In this document: one piece after another, positions 12,728 through 25,484 of the stretch | How positions within the stretch are numbered: position 1 is the first letter of the stretch | Layout: each line of letters starts with the position of its first letter | Assembly: GCF_008831285.2 (NCBI RefSeq) | Contig: NC_045140.1 | Span: 22,214,131 to 22,278,130, forward strand | Reading direction: 5' to 3' | Length of the DNA stretch: 64,000 nt | From: Nymphaea colorata | Lineage: Eukaryota > Streptophyta > Magnoliopsida > Nymphaeales > Nymphaeaceae | The notes under the pieces: model-generated | Seen by the model: the letters and a program-made list of their open reading frames with translations, nothing else | The model's database searches: none | What the model was told of the DNA's origin: nothing | Position numbers and translations under genes: made by a program

Positions 12728-15559
12728 AACTATATGTGACATTTGTAAACACTTATTTGATATAAATCATGTTTTAGGTCAAGTTATTTTTATAAAAAAA
12801 GATTGATTTTTCGTTTTTACTAAAACATTTTGATGTTATAAAAGCCGATCATTTTTGTACTATTAAAAAATTAGTAAAATATGACTAATTTAATATATGT
12901 TTCTTATCAAGCCAGTTTGGTTAGTCAGCTAAAAAATATGTTAATAATTAATTTTAAATGGGTGTACTTTTTGTTTTTACCCAAACGGTCAAGTACTTAT
13001 CATCAACAAGCCAATCGCTTTTCAGAGTCACCCAACCATTCAATAAACACTATCTATCTAGATCAAATATGATGAACTGCTAAGAAAAAAATAATGAAGA
13101 AAAGGTGATGGGTATTTTTCTCAATCATTCATTTGTTTTAGATAAATGACTCTGGTTAGATGACTGTGCGACTTCAGGCTTTCAAGAACACATTGCATCG
13201 CATTGGGCGACTGACATGATTAACTGGAAATGAAGATAGCTGGAGCTGGAGAGAGAGGAGAGAGAGAGAGAGAGAGGGGTTGTGTGGCTGTGGCTTCACT
13301 TACCTGTGAGAAGGAATTATTGAAGCATGATGCAGGAGGAGGGGAGATGACTTCCTCAGGTAGAGACAAATGGTTTTTTTTTTTGGTGCAGGATGTGTAC
13401 GTTTTGAGGAAAATATTGAAGAGTTTGAAAAAGTTTGGCAGGGATGGCAGCGTTTTTCCACCACAGTCTTCCAAAGACGTGACTTGCCTCTGTGTTGTGC
13501 GTTTATAGTATCAGACGGACGCGTCCGATCGGATATGATGAAGCCTTACTTCTTTTCCTTTTATCAATCAGCAGACATTTCAACCCAAGGCCGCACATTA
13601 TTGCAATTGCCAATCTATGTATCTTCTCTAGATTTCGTCAACTTCGTGACAAAAATCTCTTCTATCAATAACTAAGTTCATGCTTCTGGAATTTGCATGC
13701 TAATGAAGTTATAAAAAAGGCTTGTTTTACATTGATTAAGCAGCACCAATATGAGTTTACTGAACTATGTAAAGAAACTAATATGTAAAATAAAATAAAT
13801 CATTTGGGTCCATGCGATCAACTGCTTTGTGTGAGGAAGGTATTCTCATTTTCGAAAATGAGAATCAAAATGCCAATCACAAGACAATGCACTTATTGAA
13901 TCATCAAAAAGAAAATCAAATAATCCAGTAAGGAAGTGTACATGAATCTGATTTTGTATGGCAAGACTACATTGTTATTCACAAGTAATATGTCAAACAT
14001 ATAAAGCTAAGAAGACATACTTGCATCGGAAAAACTTATGGTATACATATTCATCAATCATATCTGTCTTAAAAACAAATGAGACCATAAATAGTATGGA
14101 TTGGGTATAGGTATGAGGGTAGGTACAAACACAATAATTTAAGTATTGTGGAAACAGAGATCGACAAGGTATATACTGTGTAAATTCAACAAAATATATG
14201 AAAAATCCATATGCAACATGTCAAAATTCTACAAAAAAAGTTCAATTTCACAAAAAATCTTCAAAAAAATATGTAAAAAAAAATTTGGCGTGTCCAGATG
14301 TGTTGCCATACCTGTGTCAGCATGTCGACAAGGATATGACAGCTATTTAGCCATATCCATGTGACTTAGGGTGGGCTTTAAAGGAATGAGCCAAACCTTG
14401 TTGAACTTGCAAGTCAACCAGTCAACCAAAATAGGAAAACCGCATATAAGTAGATGCTCCTTCAAAATACTTTACAAATACGTCTAAACCTTAGCCTTTT
14501 TGCCCTCTACTTACATTTTCAGCTCGTCAACTGCACCAAAAGTCAAAGTCAACGGGCTGAGCCTAGGGGCCATGGGTCCCTAGAGAAGGCACACAATTAA
14601 GCGCGAAAAAGAACTTAGAGTCAATTCCATCAAATTAGGCTTGCCTTTTTGGATTTAATTTGAGTACTTTTTATGCGGCAGCTTTTGGGCCAAGAACTGG
14701 GTTGGGCCCAATGGGTACTGATTTTTCTATTGCCTGTCATAGAAAACGAAGGGCCGAAGCAAAGCTTGTGGTCGTCCTTTTTAGGCATTAGCTTGGCATG
14801 TTGCGCCGAATGTAGCCCAGTTTAAACAGACCTCGGTTTGTCAGTTGTGATGAGGGGCCGGAATTGAGATCTGAGCGAGGCAGCAGGGTCCACTTGTTTC
14901 TTCATCTCATCAATCATAACATTCGGTCCGGCTGCTGCTGCTTTGAGCAAAAAACTCAGGGAAGTGAAGCTGCTGAAATCTAAATGATGATGCTCAATTT
15001 TCAGGGCAATGCCTTTCACCCAAGAATTGAAGCGACTCAACCAAAGCATCAAATTTTTATGTGGATTCCAAGTATCAGGAAGAGATATAAATGAGTATGC
15101 GAATTTGGAGGTATGTTGATCGAAGTCACAGGTATCAATAACCTTCCAAAATCTCATAAGTTTTATGTCGTAAGATCATGAACTTGAGTTCATCCAATAG
15201 TTGAATCCATCAGAAAATAACTCAACAAAAGCCCTTCTCTTACAAGGTTCAGAACTGCTTTAAAATTTAAATCTTAGGTAGGGAATGAAATGCATACCCA
15301 TCATCTATCTAAGTGTTGCACAAATTATAATCTAAAAAAAATTAACATCCACCAAAATCAAACTGATGAAAAGATACCAACCCAACTGCACTACCACTCA
15401 ACACACAGAGGAAGTCTCTGTTTACTCGAGGGCCTTTGATGTTTTTTGTTTTCCTTTTTTCTTTTCAATCCTAAGAAAAAGTAAAGAGGGAGCAGTTGAG
15501 CGAAAACTGGAAAGAGCCGAAAAGGCGACGGCACAGTCAATAGTCGGTCAGCAAAAAGT
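12728..15559. other. Intergenic, no gene seen
   Basis: Short unrecognised open frames only. A GA-rich microsatellite lies at 13249-13277. No motif, splice structure or repeat family could be supported elsewhere. Confidence 0.45.
13249..13277. repeat. (GA)n microsatellite
   Basis: An AG/GA run with one interruption, about 29 bp. Confidence 0.85.
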
Positions 15560-17033
15560 CAGAAAACTTTTTCCATTTATAAGGAGAGAGAAAGAGAGAG
15601 AGAAGAGTGAGAGTTCCATTTTCTCTCTCTTGCTATTTTTTTAACTGATTGACGTATTTATTGAAGAACCGGTTTCTTTTTATCGTTTTTTTGTTTTTTT
15701 CTGGAGGGGAAGAAAAGGGCGGTGAATATCGGAGGACCGACTTGGATTGGTGGTTTCGGTGCGACCCAGTCGGTGTCTTCCCCCCGCTCTCTCTCGTAAG
15801 TTCAATCAGAAACCCTGGAAGAACAGTTTGCAGATTTCTTTACAGGCGGACGATGACTGAGAAAAGAAGTTGGGGGAAAATGTTTAGAAGAAGAAAGCAA
15901 GTCCTTCTCTTTCTCTCTCTGTGAGGAGGCAGTAAACTTTGTTCCTTTCCTTGGAGTTTAGTCGGTTGCGGTTTCATCGTGTTTGTTTGGTTCCGCTACT
16001 TGGAGTTATTAGCATTCCTACATGCTTTTACTGGCGCAGGGGTTTCTGGCTCTTGCTTGAATGAACCCGAGGACTTCGAAGGGAAAGAGAAACAGAGAGA
16101 GTGCAGGGGCTTTTCTTTGAGACGCACGGAAATAAGCTAAATGCCAAAAGTAGTTGCATCATTTATCTTTGTCGATTTACAATGCGTCTTGGAGAAAAGA
16201 AGGGGGGCCCTGCGACACTTTAAAGAGACGGCATACAAGGGAGGCACTGGAGAGGGAGGACTCACCAACAGTCGCTATTTAGAGAAGCAAGAATGATGGT
16301 GGGTTTTATCAGAGGGTAAATCCTCCTCTCTCATCTCAATTTGACGTCTTGATTTCTTTGGACGGGAGGACGACTGGGGGGTTGAAGAATTACGCGGAGA
16401 GAGATGGGCTGCAGCCGTCGACTTTTAGTTTGGCGTCTCCTTCCTTCGCGCTAGACGAGAAAGGGAAGAAAACGAATAGAAGAGGATAAAAGCAGACGGT
16501 CTACTTGATGATGGGGAGAGCGACTGTGCCTTTGTGGTGTTGTGTTGAATCTAGTGACACAGAGGAAAAGGTGGCCTTTGGAAAAAAAGTAGGAAGTAGA
16601 AGATGAGGAAGACGAAATAGAGGGAAGTAAGTTCTTTACATGTGAGGAGGTCTCCGAAACTCCTCTTGTTTTTGAAGAATTGGAGCTATGATTTCGTGGG
16701 AAGCCGGAGCCTTTCTTCTTTCCTGCCGCTAGCCCGCTAGGTGAGGAGATCAAATATTGTCTGCCCATCATCCAACACTATAAGCGCAGGCTGGAGCACG
16801 ATCCCGCAAAGCTACTTTGACACAGAGCAGGTGGTAATCTTCGTGAAGAAGAAGATGATGATGTTGATGTAGAGAAAAGTGAGGCATCAACCACATGAAA
16901 ATGTCTTTGGACATCCTCCTATTTCCAAAGGATTTCAACTATGACGATGTGAAGAACCAGAATCTATCTTCCCTCTTCCCTTTAGTTCATTATATATAGG
17001 GGATCAGATACCTTCTTCTCACCATCCATGGCC
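15560..17033 (+). promoter_or_regulatory. Upstream region of the SMAX1-like gene, purine-rich
   Basis: The 1.5 kb before the start codon is rich in GA and AAG runs (AGAGAGAAAGAGAGAGAG near 15585-15605 and repeated GAAGA tracts up to 16880) and holds no supportable coding frame. It probably contains the promoter and perhaps a long leader or a leader intron. A TATATATA motif sits at 16991-16998. I cannot place the transcription start from sequence. Confidence 0.4.
16991..16998 (+). promoter_or_regulatory. TATA-like motif 35 nt before the SMAX1-like start codon
   Basis: TATATATA ends only 35 nt before ATG 17034 and 29 nt before ATG 17028. If used as a TATA box it would leave a leader of only a few nucleotides, so it may instead lie within a leader transcribed from further upstream. 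Confidence 0.3.
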
Positions 17034-20000
17034 ATGCGGTCGGGCTTGGGGACGATCCAGCAGACGCTCACAGCCGAAGCAGCGAGCGTCCTGAGTCATT
17101 CGATTGCTGATGCAGGGCGTCGCGGGCATAGCCAGACTACCCCTCTTCACGTTGCGGCAACTCTTCTCTCCTCTCCGAATGGGTTTCTCAGACAGGCTTG
17201 TATCCGTTCCCACCCCAATTCCTCCCACCCTCTTCAATGCCGCGCCCTCGAGCTCTGCTTCAGCGTGGCCCTCGACCGCCTTCCCTCGTCTGGGTCGGCC
17301 GTGTCCCATGTAGCGGAGCCGCCGATTTCGAACGCTCTCATGGCGGCGCTCAAGCGGGCGCAGGCCAATCAGCGCAGAGGATGTCCCGAGCAGCAGCAGC
17401 AGCCTCTCCTCGCCGTTAAGGTCGAGTTAGAGCAGCTCGTTATCTCCATTCTCGACGACCCTAGTGTTAGCAGGGTGATGAGGGAGGCGAGCTTCTCCAG
17501 CCCCGCTGTCAAGGCCACCATCGAGCAGATCATCGCCAATTCTCCCTCCCACAATCCGAAGTCGGCCCTCGCTTCCATTGGTGGTGTTGCCGGCTTCTCG
17601 CTTGTCTCCCAACGGCCGGCACCAGCCGGGAATTTGTATCTCAATCCTCGATTACAGATTTGTGCTTCCCCTGCAGGGGACCGTCGGGTTGGTGGGCAGA
17701 GGATGGAGGATGTGAAGAAGGTGGTAGATGTCTTGCAGAGGACGAAGAAGAGGAATCCGGTTCTGGTAGGTGATCACGAGCCTGAGGCGGTGATGAAGGA
17801 GCTTTTGCAGAAGATTGAAAGGAAGGAATTAGGTGAGATACTGAGGGACGTGCTGGTTGTCTCTGTTGAGAAGGAGCTGTCCACTATGTGTACAGGAAGA
17901 AGCGAGGAGAAGGAGAGGATTAGGCTGAAGATAAAAGAGTTGGGAGTCCTGATTGAGAGCAAGATGAACGGCCAAGGTGGTGTTATCTTCAACCTGGGCG
18001 ATCTTCGGTGGTTGGTGGAGCAGCAGGGGGGAGTTTCGTTCGGCGCTTCGGTATCGGGGCCTGTCCAGGAGGTTGTGTCGGAGATAGCTAAGCTTCTGTG
18101 CAGCCATCGAGAAGGAGGCAAGCTTTGGTTGATGGGGACTGCTACATGTGAGACTTATCTGAGGTGCCAGGTTTATCACCCTTCTATGGAGAACGAATGG
18201 GATCTGCAAGCCCTGCCTATTGCGGCAAGGTCACCCGTCCCTGGGTTGTTTCCAAGGTTCTCTCTCTCTCTCTCGGTCTCTCTCTCTCATATCTTATTCA
18301 TGGCTATTCCTTTTTATGAATTCACGCGAGACTTTGGTTAATCTTGGGGTTCTCCCTTTCATCTTTGTGTTGGTTATAGATTAGGATTCCAGCTTGTCTG
18401 CCCCTAATCTATTATATATACAGATATATTTTGTTGGAGGTACTAGCTTTCTTTATAAGTTGGGGCTTCAATTGGTTCTATGTGCAATCCATGGCGGATC
18501 TTACTTTTTTGCTTCTTCTGTGCTGCTCTGTGGAGGTCCTCTTTTGCTTCTCCTTTTTGGTTCTATTGTCGGTTTAGTTCCTTGTAATTCTTTTCTCATT
18601 GCAGTGATGTTGACGGTTTCATGTATTTCTGCCGATGTTCTTTTCCCAATGAAAATTTCTTTTCTCTGCTTGATGTGTCATTAAAAATTGCAGGATTGGA
18701 GGCAACGGGATTCTGAGCAGTGGGATCCTGAGCGGTCCCATGGAATCCCTTTCCACTCTGAAGGGTTTCCAGGTAAACCCCCTCTCTCTGAGAAGGTTCG
18801 ATGAAAATGGCAACTCTTCTCTGGCGCGGAGGATGACCTGCTGTCCTTCGTGCGTGGAGAATTATGAGAAGGACCTAGCCAAACTTGTGGCTAATGAGTT
18901 TGAGAAGTCCTCATCCGATGCTAAATCTGACGAACAGCACCAGCACCAGTTGCCAAAGTGGTTGCAGCTTGCAAAGCCTGCCAACGTCAAACCCGGTGAT
19001 CACCCTCTGGTAATAAGATTGGAAATTCGGTTCTGAGCTTTCTATTACTCGACAATTTCCAAATTAGGTTTCTTCCTCATCTTCTTCTCGTGTTCTTTTT
19101 TTGCAGCCCAAAGAAAATGAAGACCAGTTGCGGAAACAAAAATCGGATGAATTGCAGAAGAAATGGAACGAAACCTGCAGTCGTCTGCATCCTGGATATC
19201 GGCCTATTGTTGGGACCGAGAAGCCTTCCCCTCTGACATCATCCTCTTTGCTTGATTCTCATAGTTCCACCAATGGCAACGGCAATGCCGGGATCTCTGG
19301 CAGTATCTATAACTCCTCTATGTGGAGAGAGCAATTTCAACCCAAGTTGCAGGTGAGCAGGGGCACTATTTTGCCGTTGGGTGCCACTAAGACCGCCATC
19401 AATCTGCCTTTGGAAACGGGAAGATCACCGCCATCAAGTCCGGTAAGAACTGACTTGGTACTTGGCGGGCCGAAGTTGTCCACGACCGAGAATGTTGAAC
19501 CTGCGGGCGCCTACAAGGACAGGTCGAATAATTTAACAGGCCATGTTTCTGCGCAGCGGGTTTCCGATCGATGCAACCTGAAAATTGCCTGCACACTGGA
19601 TGAAGATTCGTTTAAGAGGCTCTTCAAGGGCCTCACCCAGAAGGTGAGTTGGCAGACAGAAGCTGCAACTTCGGTGGCCACAGCAGTCACCAAGTGCCGG
19701 TCTGGAGGTGGGAAACCGAGGGGTGTAGGGATGAAGGGCGACACATGGCTGCTGTTCCTCGGGCCAGACAGGGTTGGGAAGAAGAAGATGGCAGCTGGAC
19801 TGTCCGAATTAGTATTCGGCACCAGGCCTATATGCATTCGGTTGGGACTTTCCGACGCTGGTAACCATCATGAGGATGATGGTGACGAATGCTGTCCGAG
19901 GACGAGGAGGAGAACTGTTCTGAACAGGATAGCTGATGCAGTCAGGCGAAGTCCATTCTCTGTTTTGGTGCTGGAGGACGTCGATCAGGCCGATTCTCTG

Positions 20001-20801
20001 ATCCATGGCAGCTTGATCCGGGCAATGGAGAGGGGTAGGCTATCTGATTCTCATGGCCGAGAGGTAGGGCTCGGCAGTGTAATCTTCATCCTCACTGCTG
20101 AATGGTTGCCAGAGAGCCTCAACAGCACGACACCAGAGTCCGGTAAGTTTAACGAGGACAGATTGGCAGCTGCGGCAGCCTCCTACCGGCCGCTGCTGCT
20201 CTCAATTGGCAGCAGCAGCAGCCTAACTGTAGCAAGAAACAAGCGCCGGCCTGCCTGGCTGGAGAAGGAAGAAGGTCGGGCACCTACGTTGCAGAAGCCG
20301 ACACTGGCAATCGATTTGAACTTGTCAGCAGACGATAGTGACGCCATCGACATCTCCCATGGCTCCCGCAACTCTAGTGACCTCACGTTCGAGGCCGGCT
20401 TCAGGTCGCCGCATTGTGCAGCAATGAAGGAATTAGTAGGCCGAGTTGATGAAACCATCACGTTCAAGCAAGTCGACTTCGAAACGATGTCCAAGAGCAT
20501 CGCAAGCTCGCTGAAGACTAGATTTGCTGGGCAGGTCGGAAAGGGTACGTTGGAGGTGGAAGAGGAGGCATTGGAGCAGTTGTTGGCCGCAATTTGGTTC
20601 GGTCCTGGCTCCGGCGGAATCGATGAGGTGGAGAGCTGGGCGGACCGGGTACTGGTGCCAGTTTTCCGGGAGATGAAAGACGGATGTGCGGTGAAGGAAG
20701 ACGGCATGATCCGACTGCTGGTGGCTGGTGCAGAGGCGGAAGCGTCACGGCCGTCCAGCGGGAATTGGCTGCCCAGCCAAATTGCAGTCACCAGGGGCTG
20801 A
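17034..20801 (+). CDS. SMAX1: SMAX1-like (SMXL) double-Clp-N protein, karrikin/strigolactone pathway repressor, complete
   Basis: Exons 17034-18256, 18694-19009 and 19107-20801 join in phase to 1077 aa. Start chosen because family members begin MRxGLxTIQQTLT; an in-frame ATG at 17028 would add Met-Ala. The N-terminal ~170 residues are a double Clp-N domain (TTPLHVAATLL, RRGCPEQQQQPLLAVKVELE). The C-terminal half is the degenerate ClpB-like ATPase region: LFLGPDRVGKKK near residue 731, SPFSVLVLEDVDQAD, and an EAR repression motif IDLNL at 20310-20324 (about residue 915) that recruits TOPLESS-type corepressors in this family. In Arabidopsis, SMAX1 is removed by KAI2-MAX2 after karrikin or KL perception and controls germination and seedling growth in the nucleus. 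Oddly, the RGKT degradation motif is RRRT here (19905-19916). Exons are GC-rich, introns AT-rich. The N-terminus is closest to the SMAX1/SMXL2 clade, not SMXL3-5. Confidence 0.95.
18257..18693 (+). other. SMAX1-like intron 1 with CT tract after a weak donor
   Basis: The donor is AAG|GTTCTC, a weak match to consensus, followed at once by a CT-rich tract (18260-18290). The acceptor is TTGCAG ending at 18693. The open frame runs on into the intron to a stop at 18339-18341, so retention would give a product of about 435 aa containing the Clp-N domain and losing the ATPase-like region and EAR motif. Confidence 0.7.
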
Positions 20802-23164
20802 CACGAGAAACCGCTAACGGTTAGGCCAGGGCAGTCAGGACACCGGACGGGAACCTGGTAGTGCTTTTGCCATTTATGCGATGGTCGGCAGTCTGTCAGA
20901 CAATACTGAAGCGTGAACGGCCATATGGGTGGGCTTCATCTCTTGTTCAACGTGGCTACTTGATCGGGGAACCGAATTCAATCTACAATCCGGGCGATTA
21001 TAGCAGTTACATAATCTAATTTGCAAATTATCTGGATGGTCTATCTTTCTTAGCAGATTTTGACGCCGGTGGCAATAGACATGTCTCGTAAGGGTCAATT
21101 GAGTAGAGAAAAACAGCCAACCAAGAAGTTAGCAAGCCATTGACAGAAAAAGAGAAGGAAAAGTAAACACTTGAAAGACATTGATGGATTCGCTGCTTCA
21201 CAAGAGTTTGTGGCCCTGCTTTCCAATTTTGTTGTGCAATTCGCAATTGGCAAAGTGATTTTTGATTGAGTTACCGATCGTTGGAACTTACAATGATCAG
21301 AATATGCCTCAACACAGTACAGTGAGCGCCCCATTATCCCTTGCTTGGGAAGCACCATTGTGTAACATAGATCCTCTTTGGGGCTTTCTTTTCTTTTTTA
21401 TAGTAAACGTTTCTTAGCTAGAAATTTTGTTAAACTTGTTCTCTTGTTTGCAATGTATAGGTACATATTGATTCTATTCTTGCATTCTACAATAAGATAT
21501 ACTTGGAAGAGTATTTTTTTTTCTTTAAACTTTTTTGTAGATTATTCTTCTCGCTGTGCATCTCACCCTCTTGATCGATGTTTTCTCCTCTTTTCAAAAG
21601 ATGCATTCCCCCTTCTTTTTTTCTTCTCTTTACCTTAAGAATTAGGCAGACAATGCTATACAATAATCCGTCAGATATGCACCGTGAGTTTGAACTATTG
21701 GCTTTTTCCAAATCGAAGATTTTAATTAAACCAACCAACCAACCAACAAAGAAAAAGGAGAAACGACGCACCTTTTAGGTAGAACATCAAAAGAGGAGCT
21801 TCATGTGTTGAACTTTTCTGGAAAAGCAGCCTTTTCCTGACAACAGGAAAGTAGAAGCACGAGTAAAAGTAAAATGTACCGTTTTTGGACGCAGTGTCCT
21901 TTTTACAGTGCCTTTTCAAGTGAAAAAGCTCGTGTGAAAAGAGTGCGAGTGTCATTTCATCCGACTAGATTGCTTAATGCGAGGGAGGAATGGTAAAAGT
22001 AAGAAGAGAAGTGTGGCATGCACCAAAAGATTTCAAAAAGATGAGCCTTCGATTTCACGTTATAACAAAAAATACTTGTCCCAAGTAAACTCGTCTTTTT
22101 TTAAGCGAAGAAGAAATACGTAAATTTCTTAATGCTGCCGTACCGGCCGTATAAGGGGATTTGTTTAAAAGTAAAATTTTCGTCACGGAGTGGGACAGTC
22201 TTGGCTGGAAAAGGTTTGTGTTTGTCACGCAGATACACATAGTTCTCGAATCCCCTACTTTATGACGATAACCAGCAAGAAAGAAAATCTAATCCCATGC
22301 TAAATTGGCAAGATATTCATTTCGTCATTTGCCATTATGTCATAAGTTGAGTCGATAAGATGAATATTTTTTATGGGCCATTCAGTGATAGTAATAGTTT
22401 GTCATGAATCTGCACCAAACTATTAGAGCACATAGATAGATTTAGCAGTTCATGAATCTATTTCAATTGCAAGACAAATTCATAACTGTTCTCATCGTCA
22501 AACAGAAGAAATCCACCTAAACCCATCATCTTGCTAATCAAAACGGGCAGATAGGAATGTGTATTATCAATGGCTGATGTCATATTGAGGGTGCTGTGAT
22601 GTAGCTATAGTTTGGTAACTTGTTGTGACGCTTAAGATGTTGCCTAATAATCAGTCGTACGCATTGAGGGGGTAAGATTTGAGACGATCAAACGTAAGCT
22701 AAAGGTTGTCCGGGGAAAAGAGGCAGTTCTAAGGATTTGATATCTCCGTCCATCAATTATTTTTTAGGTGTTTCCTAAGGGAATATAATATGCGGGCCCA
22801 ATTATGAATGCGTCGAGCGGCCCGTGCCGAAAAAAGAAAAAGAAAAAAGTGGCAATTAATTAAACAAACAGCAGTTAAAAAATTCAGTAAAACGAATCTG
22901 TGGGGTTCATGGGGCACGCTTATAAACGAAGTCATACTTGCTTTTTCGTGGGCACTTTAAAAAAAAGCTTTAAGTTGTAGTAAAAATTACATTTTCGAAG
23001 GAAATGTGGCAAGCATCAACTAAGACAAAGGTTAGAAACCAGGTTTTCCTCATGTTTAAACAAGTTTTTAACGTGGCTTTACCGTTTCCAGATTAGGAAC
23101 TCGTTATTAGATCTCTCTCTCTCTCTCATCATGTCTTCTACTTTTATTTCGTCATCTAGTATGG

Positions 23165-23217
<53 letters not shown>

Positions 23218-24768
23218 TTTCATGTCTTCTAGTTTGATTTCGACATCCAGTATATATATTAGATATTTCAGTAAATGCTTATTGACTATGATTTGATATT
23301 GAAGGTAATGTTCGGTTACCTCATGTTTAAGATGTATGTCGGTTTAAAGATTTTAGATTTTGGGATTTCAAATCCATTCTCAGATTGATTGAGATCCTTT
23401 GTTCGAAAGATGTACGTTAAATTTATTACCCTTGCTCATCGGAATTTGCAATTCTCAGTCCCACACCTTCCCTTTCTTGTCTCTGAGATTCATGGATTTC
23501 AGATGTATTAAGCCTTTAAGGACTTTAAGTTCACAGCCATGAAATCTACAATTTTCTAAAACCACAAATTTAAGATAAGCCCCGCATAGGATCTGACTTT
23601 CAATGATCCCAGATAATCAAAATCCCCTTAATTGAGCACCGACTTTACACATGGTGGGTACAACAGTCTTTAAAAACAAATAACAAAAAGGTTTCTATAT
23701 TAACGGGCCAACTTGTCGTCTTTCTTGCACCAGGGATTGAACTACCACAATTTAATGCAGTAAGAAGCACTTCATTTATAACAAAGCTCCATTAAACGAA
23801 AAGCAATCTCCAGTTCGTGCTTTGTTAGATTGTGCAAAAAGTTTCATGGAAATAATTGTTGGATTACAAGGACTTTAGTTATAACATCAAATGAGGCTAC
23901 CGACTTCATCTTGTATGTGATCCACAACAAAGAATGGATGGTGGTAGCTATATGGGTAGAAACAGAAACTGAATTTATTTTATTGGCTCATATACAAAAG
24001 CTGGTTCAGGAGATTGGCATGTCTTCAAGACCCTACGCGTTCTACAATCTAAAGGACCCGGTTGAATTTGTGACATGCCATTCGGGTGCCCATGGTGTAC
24101 CCAAATTCGAATCAAACACGTAGAAAAGTTTCTCTAGAAAGAGTTTTCAGGTGAGCCGAAGAGAACCCCACCACCTTGGTTAAGGGCCGAAACCCTTCAT
24201 TTTTTTCTTTATCTCTAGGTTGTAGAACTGTCTTACGGGACCTGGGTGAACTCATTGTTACTTCTATTAACTCAAGAATAGACATGCCACTATTTACAAT
24301 ATAAATGAGTAACACATCCAGAAATCAAACTAAGGACCAGGCATTTCCCGGCCTGCCAGCGGACCAGTTATACGATGCCTCTTGGGACTTTTTTACAAAG
24401 TGTTTGTACAGTAACAATAAGAAAGTGTTTGATAACAAGATTACCAACACACTGTTTTTGAACTTGTTACAAAGATTGGTTATATTCATGGAACACGTGA
24501 TGCCCTGTCATGGTAACGTGGTTGGCATGAACGAAAACTTGCTCACTGGCAGCCGGCTTACTTCTCCTCCTCCCAAACTTGGGAGGGAAAGGAGTTACCA
24601 AAAACGCATATACAAATTCCATTTCACTATAGATGGACTGACAATACTATAATTTCTTTTACGTAAAGTATCCATCAAGCTTGGCGAAGTTTTTGAAGCT
24701 GGTTGAGGCAGTATGGAGGTTAAATAGGAACTACCAAGCATCGGTAATTTGAAAAAAAACTCTCTGTT
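20802..24768. other. Intergenic, no gene seen
   Basis: The first few hundred bases are presumably 3' UTR of the SMAX1-like gene; no clear AATAAA close to the stop was found. The rest is AT-rich with only short unrecognised open frames and a CT/CA microsatellite at 23166-23218. One frame at 24305-24652 is 115 codons long but has no recognisable motif. Confidence 0.45.
23166..23218. repeat. Compound (CT)n(CA)n microsatellite
   Basis: About 32 bp of TC repeats pass directly into about 20 bp of AC repeats. A shorter CT run lies about 55 bp upstream near 23112-23127. Confidence 0.95.
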
Positions 24769-25470
24769 TGTTGCCGGTCGACTGTGTCTGGCCGGCCAAG
24801 TCAGTAAAAGGGAATGCTGCTTGGCCAGCTTAGGCATAGTTGGAAGGCATGTGGGATCAAATCGGTCGCCGAGTCAAGCAAAAAGCAATGCACTTGGAAT
24901 GTGCAGCGCGGTGGTGCAGTGACAAGGCGTTTAAATGCATCATGATCAGCAGTCCCTTTGGAAGTACAAGTCCGTCGTTGGGGAATCCAGTGGGTTCCCC
25001 ACGCGTAGTGTTTGGATACACAAGGGGGTGCGCGTGGGGTAGGGGCAATTCCCCCAGTGGGCGCATACGCTGCGTTCCACAACCGCGTAGAGTCACGCGG
25101 GGGTGAGCAAGTGAAAGCTCATCGTCGAGTAGGGCGATGGTCGGCCGCCTTACTTAATGACATATAGTCGTCAACTGGCTTCGGCTGGGGACTTCCTCCC
25201 AAGGGAAGTCTACCCCCACCCAGATTTCGTTTGGATGTAGATAGGCACTTGGAAGAATGGTGAAGTTCTGACAGGCCATGGCTTTCCGATGGTCGACAAG
25301 GGGATAAAACCTGGGTGATGGTGTGCCGAGTGCTTTGCACTCCTCGTCTAGTCCACAGTCCCGAATAATGATGAATGCTTCCGCTAGCTTAAAAGAGGTG
25401 TTAGGCTGGCCGAAGGCTTTTGGGAAACGCCTTCGGCGCCGCGCGGGTCGGAGAAACTCGGCCCGTGACA
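24769..25470 (+). repeat. 5' LTR (702 bp)
   Basis: Begins TGTTGCCGG and ends CCCGTGACA. It is nearly identical to the right LTR. Short open frames inside it are mirrored in the other LTR and are not evidence of genes. A GC-rich hairpin-prone segment (GAAGGC...GCCTTC) lies close to its 3' end. Confidence 0.95.
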
Positions 25471-25472
25471 AG

Positions 25473-25484
25473 TGGTATCAGAGC
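25473..25484 (+). other. Primer-binding site, initiator tRNA-Met type
   Basis: TGGTATCAGAGC begins 2 nt after the left LTR. This is the classic plant LTR-retrotransposon primer-binding sequence, complementary to the 3' end of initiator methionyl tRNA. Confidence 0.95.

Noticed and set aside
20183..20791. 202-codon minus-strand open frame opposite the SMAX1-like last exon
   Set aside because: It lies wholly antisense to a well-supported exon in GC-rich DNA, and its product is low-complexity Ser/Pro-rich with no motif. It is a frame shadow.
24305..24652. 115-codon plus-strand open frame just left of the LTR element
   Set aside because: Biased composition, no domain, and no promoter or splice evidence. 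Left as intergenic.
24801..25096. Overlapping open frames on both strands in the left LTR, repeated at 25995-26410 in the right LTR
   Set aside because: They are duplicated with the LTR and GC-rich, and encode nothing recognisable. LTR sequence explains them.
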